Positions 61,525 to 64,000 of a stretch of DNA of 64,000 nt are shown piece after piece. Under the pieces are notes generated by a model that was given only the letters and a program-made list of their open reading frames with translations, made no database searches and was not told where the DNA came from. A program made the translations under genes and the position numbers. Numbering within the stretch: position 1 is the first letter of the stretch; every line of letters begins with the position of its first letter. The stretch is from NCBI RefSeq assembly GCF_000717595.1, contig NZ_JNZO01000010.1:124001-188000 (forward strand). Direction: 5' to 3'. Origin of the DNA: Streptomyces flavochromogenes. GTDB taxonomy: Bacteria; Actinomycetota; Actinomycetes; Streptomycetales; Streptomycetaceae.

Positions 61525-61980
61525 TCAGCAGGGTGACGGCCGCGTCGGCTCCGACTGCGGTCCGCCTGTGTCGGCGGCCTGCCTGATCCGCTGAGCGCGC
61601 AGGGCGGCAGCGGCGTCGAGGTGAGGCAGGCTGCTTGTGCAGGCGGTGGCCAGGGCGTTGCGCCCGTTCAGCTCGGTCTGCCTGGCGACGGCCGTCCGAA
61701 ATGCCTCCCACTGTCCGCGGATCCCGGGGTGAGCACTCTCCGGGGTGAGCACGGACGGCAGATGGAGTGGGAAGACACCGTCCTCGTCGAGCCCCATGCC
61801 GCCGGCCGGGAGGTAGGGGAGCAACAGCTCCGTCACACTGCGACGCCTCATCCGCAGGTGCTGGGGGAGGGCGTCGGGGGCGAACAGGCGCGGCTCGGAC
61901 TCGTTGACGACGAGCGCTCCGATGCGGGCGTCGGGGGATGTCCCCCGTAACTCCTTGATCAGCGCCAGCAGCGTGGACAT
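61525..61980 (-). CDS. Unknown protein, first gene of a three-gene run
   Basis: 151 residues starting MSTLLALIKELRGTSPDARI. GALVVNESEPRLFAPDALPQ and HLRMRRRSVTELLLPYLPAG precede GMGLDEDGVFPLHLPSVLTP, then a helical tail (WEAFRTAVARQTELNGRNAL). It is soluble. No family is recognised. It lies ten bases after the RelE-like gene and just ahead of the two other unknown genes, all on the minus strand, so the five genes may be one transcript. Confidence 0.65.
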   Translation of the reverse strand: MSTLLALIKELRGTSPDARIGALVVNESEPRLFAPDALPQHLRMRRRSVTELLLPYLPAGGMGLDEDGVFPLHLPSVLTPESAHPGIRGQWEAFRTAVARQTELNGRNALATACTSSLPHLDAAAALRAQRIRQAADTGGPQSEPTRPSPC

Positions 61981-61990
61981 ACCGACCAGA

Positions 61991-62242
61991 TCAGTCGGTC
62001 TCTACGTACGCGACCAGGACCAGGGTGCCCAGGGCTGTCGGCACGTACAGCACGCGGACGCCGTCCTCACGGTGCTCACGGATCGCACCGTGCTTCGACA
62101 GCACGCCGAGTTCCGGGTTCCTGGAGACGGCCACCAGCACGGGGTCCAGCCGAAGGCGCTCGACTTCCGTCATCTTCTCGATCTGCTCCTGCGCGACGTC
62201 GTAGAAGACGATGCGGGCGCGCTTGGGGGAGTGCTGTCCCAT
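61991..62242 (-). CDS. RelE/ParE-like toxin
   Basis: 83 residues from an ATG that shares one base with the upstream stop. RARIVFYDVAQEQIEKMTEV, RLRLDPVLVAVSRNPELGVL, IREHREDGVRVLYVPTALGT and LVLVAYVETD show the alpha-alpha-beta-beta-beta order and the R-V-L-Y edge strand of RelE/ParE superfamily proteins. Such toxins cut ribosome-bound mRNA or poison gyrase. The overlapping upstream gene would be its antitoxin. The family call rests on fold pattern rather than on catalytic residues. Confidence 0.65.
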   Translation of the reverse strand: MGQHSPKRARIVFYDVAQEQIEKMTEVERLRLDPVLVAVSRNPELGVLSKHGAIREHREDGVRVLYVPTALGTLVLVAYVETD

Positions 62243-62463
62243 CAGGCGACGTGCGAAGCGGGAGCGGAGTCGTCGAGCGGGGGCTGACCGAGGTCCTCGC
62301 GCAGGTCCTCCCACGAAGTGACGCGGTCCAGGTCGACACCCTCGCCGGCCAGCCGCTCCAGCACGTAGGCGATGCGCGGGTCGTGGTCGGCCATTTCCCG
62401 TGCGTCGGCCCGCAGGGCCTCCTGCTCGGCCGGGTCGAAGACGATCCGCATCGCGGCCTCCAA
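62242..62463 (-). CDS. Antitoxin-like partner of the RelE-like gene
   Basis: 73 residues; a second ATG four codons in (MRIVFDPAEQEALRADAREM) is equally possible. The protein is acidic and helical (DHDPRIAYVLERLAGEGVDL, DRVTSWEDLREDLG) with a disordered C-terminus, as expected for a small antitoxin. There is no obvious ribbon-helix-helix or HTH motif. Its TGA overlaps the toxin ATG by one base, the classic antitoxin-first arrangement. Confidence 0.65.
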   Translation of the reverse strand: MEAAMRIVFDPAEQEALRADAREMADHDPRIAYVLERLAGEGVDLDRVTSWEDLREDLGQPPLDDSAPASHVA

Positions 62464-62503
62464 GTCATAGATGCTGCACCGAGGCTAGCGCAGGAGCTTT
62501 GCA

Positions 62504-62531
62504 CCGGAAGCCGGAAGCCGGAAGCCAGAAG
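62504..62531. repeat. Short tandem repeat CCGGAAG x3 plus a variant
   Basis: Three exact 7-base copies and a fourth with one change (CCAGAAG) lie 41 bases upstream of the antitoxin-like gene start, in the 264-base gap before the LURP-one-like gene. They could be a promoter-region operator or slippage product. Nothing else is seen in the gap. Confidence 0.7.
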
Positions 62532-62727
62532 ACGAAGGACGCCGCCCTGGCCTCCCCCTGAGCACTGCCTGAGAGGCCGCGGGCGCAACTCCACACCCTG
62601 GACAGCCCAACCAGTCGATGCCCGCAAGCGTCTTGCGCCGGCGGCGGTCTCCTCCTCGCCGGAGGTTCTGCCTCCCGGCGAGTGAACGTCTCTCAGGTGC
62701 GCGTGCGCGTGCTCTCCCGTCGGCCGG

Positions 62728-63321
62728 TCAGGAGGCGTTTCCCTGGGGCGAGTTCAGCCAGCGTCGGATCACCTGAAGGCACACCGTCCCGCCGACCACG
62801 AGGCGACGCTGCTCGCTCCGGGCCCGTCGGTCGAATTCCACGCGGTAGCCCTGCAGGCCGTCCAGCGAGCGGACGGTCGAGACCGTCACCTCGGCGATGA
62901 CTCCGCCGCCGTTGTCCTCCACTCGCCACACCTTGCCCAGCAGGGCGTTGCGGGTGATCCGCAACGTGCCGTGCTCGGCCGTCTGTATGTCGATCAGCCG
63001 GGTGCGGTGGAGATGACCGGGGGAACGGACCTTGCCGATCGGGTCACCCCCGGGGCCGGTCATCAGGAAAGCAGGTCTGGCGAATCCACCTCTCCCGGAG
63101 ACCAGGTCGACTCCCAGGACCGGGCAGTCGTCCGGGTCGTGGAGTACGTACGCGAAAGCGCCGCGTTCCTGAAGGTGCGCCAGGGCGGTGCCGTCCTCCG
63201 TCATCAGGTGCATCTTCGGACCCGTGTACCGACGCAGGACCGAACGCTTCGGCTCCGCGAGGATCACCGTGTCGAGGCCGAACAGCCGGTGGACCGGGCT
63301 CGCGTCGTCGCTCCCGCTCAT
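62728..63321 (-). CDS. LURP-one/phospholipid-scramblase-like protein
   Basis: 197 residues. LFGLDTVILAEPKRSVLRRY, AYVLHDPDDCPVLGVDLVSG, KVRSPGHLHRTRLIDIQTAE, GTLRITRNALLGKVWRVEDN and GYRVEFDRRARSEQRRLVVG give a twelve-strand beta pattern with a final hydrophobic helix (CLQVIRRWLN), as in the tubby-like LURP-one-related/scramblase fold. Bacterial members have no established activity; lipid binding is assumed. A strong hairpin lies upstream, between it and the next gene on the same strand. Confidence 0.65.
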   Translation of the reverse strand: MSGSDDASPVHRLFGLDTVILAEPKRSVLRRYTGPKMHLMTEDGTALAHLQERGAFAYVLHDPDDCPVLGVDLVSGRGGFARPAFLMTGPGGDPIGKVRSPGHLHRTRLIDIQTAEHGTLRITRNALLGKVWRVEDNGGGVIAEVTVSTVRSLDGLQGYRVEFDRRARSEQRRLVVGGTVCLQVIRRWLNSPQGNAS

Positions 63322-63434
63322 CGCGCAACCTCCCGCTCACGCAGCTTCCTTGGCCCGAGTATGGCCGCGCAACGGAGCGAGGAACAGCGAAGCGTGTCGC
63401 CTGTGACGGCGAGCCGTCGGAGCAGGGGGCGGGG

Positions 63435-63488
63435 TCGTGTCGTGGGAGGAGCCCCCTGGGGGTCCAGGGGGCTCCTCCCACGACACGA
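63435..63488. terminator. Perfect 25-base-pair hairpin
   Basis: Arms TCGTGTCGTGGGAGGAGCCC plus CCTGG and their exact complement enclose the loop GGGT. It lies 18 bases after the stop of the partial gene on the right, which is transcribed towards it, so it is most likely a very strong terminator. Confidence 0.8.
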
Positions 63489-63505
63489 GGCGGAGGGATT
63501 CCGCG

Positions 63506-64000
63506 TCAGGCCCGGAGTAGCCGTTCCGTCACCTCGCGGTAGGTCCGCAAGGTGAGCCGGAGCTGCTCGGTGTCCTGGGACGCACGCGCTTGGTCGCCGT
63601 CCTGCTGCCATCCCGCCCGCAGGGCGATGCGCCGGTCCCTCAGAGCGGCGACGAGGTGACGTTCGGTCTCCTCGAGCAGTTCCGCCGCCTCGACCACCGA
63701 GTCGTGGGGAGAGTCGACGAAGCTCGCGAGGGCGTGGTGCAGGCGTTCCCCGAGACGGTCGCGTTCGTCGGCGCCGAGCAGCTGCCCGGCAGGGCCGTCC
63801 GCGGATCCGTCGGCTGCCGGCCGGTGGTGCGTGCCCGACCGGTCGCCCGTACCGTCGCCGACCGTGTGAGCATCCCGGTCGCCGTGGCCCGGACTCCGGC
63901 CGTCGCCGGGGGCTTGGCCGTCGGCCCGCCGCTCCGTCGTCGTCCGTCCGCGCGGCGCGGCGGGGGGCGTGACGGGAGCGTGCTTGCGGCTCCCGCCGCT
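63506..64000 (-). CDS. Unknown protein, C-terminal 164 residues (N-terminus outside window)
   Basis: The frame is open to the window edge. The visible N-terminal part (about 85 residues) is Gly/Arg/Asp-rich and disordered (ADGQAPGDGRSPGHGDRDAH). A helical C-terminal domain follows: QLLGADERDRLGERLHHALA, SFVDSPHDSVVEAAELLEET, ERHLVAALRDRRIALRAGWQ and DTEQLRLTLRTYREVTERLL. This C-terminal domain with its W and DTEQLR...YRE..ERLL pattern recurs in Streptomyces proteins of unknown role, often after a disordered linker. No enzymatic motif is visible. Confidence 0.75.
   Translation of the reverse strand, partial: SGGSRKHAPVTPPAAPRGRTTTERRADGQAPGDGRSPGHGDRDAHTVGDGTGDRSGTHHRPAADGSADGPAGQLLGADERDRLGERLHHALASFVDSPHDSVVEAAELLEETERHLVAALRDRRIALRAGWQQDGDQARASQDTEQLRLTLRTYREVTERLLRA

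Overview
The window is very G+C-rich, with GTG starts and near-universal G/C third codon positions. Together with the protein families present (DHA2 exporter, TrmB/LuxR regulators, ALF-repeat toxins, DUF6338, DUF6357, DUF485 plus acetate-type symporter) this points to a Streptomyces or close relative. It reads as chromosomal accessory sequence: many orphan genes and decayed fragments, one isolated tRNA-Trp, and no housekeeping operon.

Layout. 1-2.9 kb holds a stress-type cluster on the minus strand (hemerythrin fragment, PHP phosphoesterase, YdaD-like dehydrogenase, FMN reductase). At 3.2-7.0 kb a two-helix membrane protein is followed by a drug-resistance cassette: TetR repressor, divergent 14-helix exporter, Vat/CatB-type acetyltransferase. 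At 7.4-11.8 kb a tight operon encodes a DUF6338 membrane protein, a 48-residue acidic protein and a large TPR-CHAT protease. At 12.2-20.6 kb are a secreted SGNH hydrolase whose signal peptide is out of frame, and a 1,406-residue subtilase facing its likely regulator. 20.6-33.5 kb is a decayed patchwork (integrase and IS5 remnants, broken AraC gene, tandem repeats) with intact islands: PEP mutase-like enzyme, methyltransferase/TetR pair, DUF6357 pair, DUF3885, tRNA-Trp. At 33.6-40.1 kb lie DUF485 plus sodium:solute symporter, a double VOC protein, and an M48 protease with a partner.

The right third, 41.4-63.3 kb, is rich in conflict genes. A caspase-like protease overlaps a lipase-like alpha/beta hydrolase. 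An Rhs toxin with an HNH-type tip is followed by its immunity gene. A secreted ALF-repeat/HINT toxin with an RNase A-like tip is followed by its immunity gene. Next comes a trypsin-fold protein that has lost catalytic His and Ser, then an orphan immunity-like gene. A minus-strand run of unknown genes (59.8-62.5 kb) includes a RelE-like toxin/antitoxin pair. A LURP-one-like protein and a partial gene end the window.

The best candidates for an undescribed system are the CHAT/DUF6338/small-protein operon and the caspase/hydrolase pair. Each joins a clan CD protease to one small set of partners, one of them a membrane protein and one a possible lipid hydrolase, which suits protease-triggered membrane attack. 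Several apparent frameshifts fall on short C/G runs, so base-calling errors should be excluded before any of them is read as biology.
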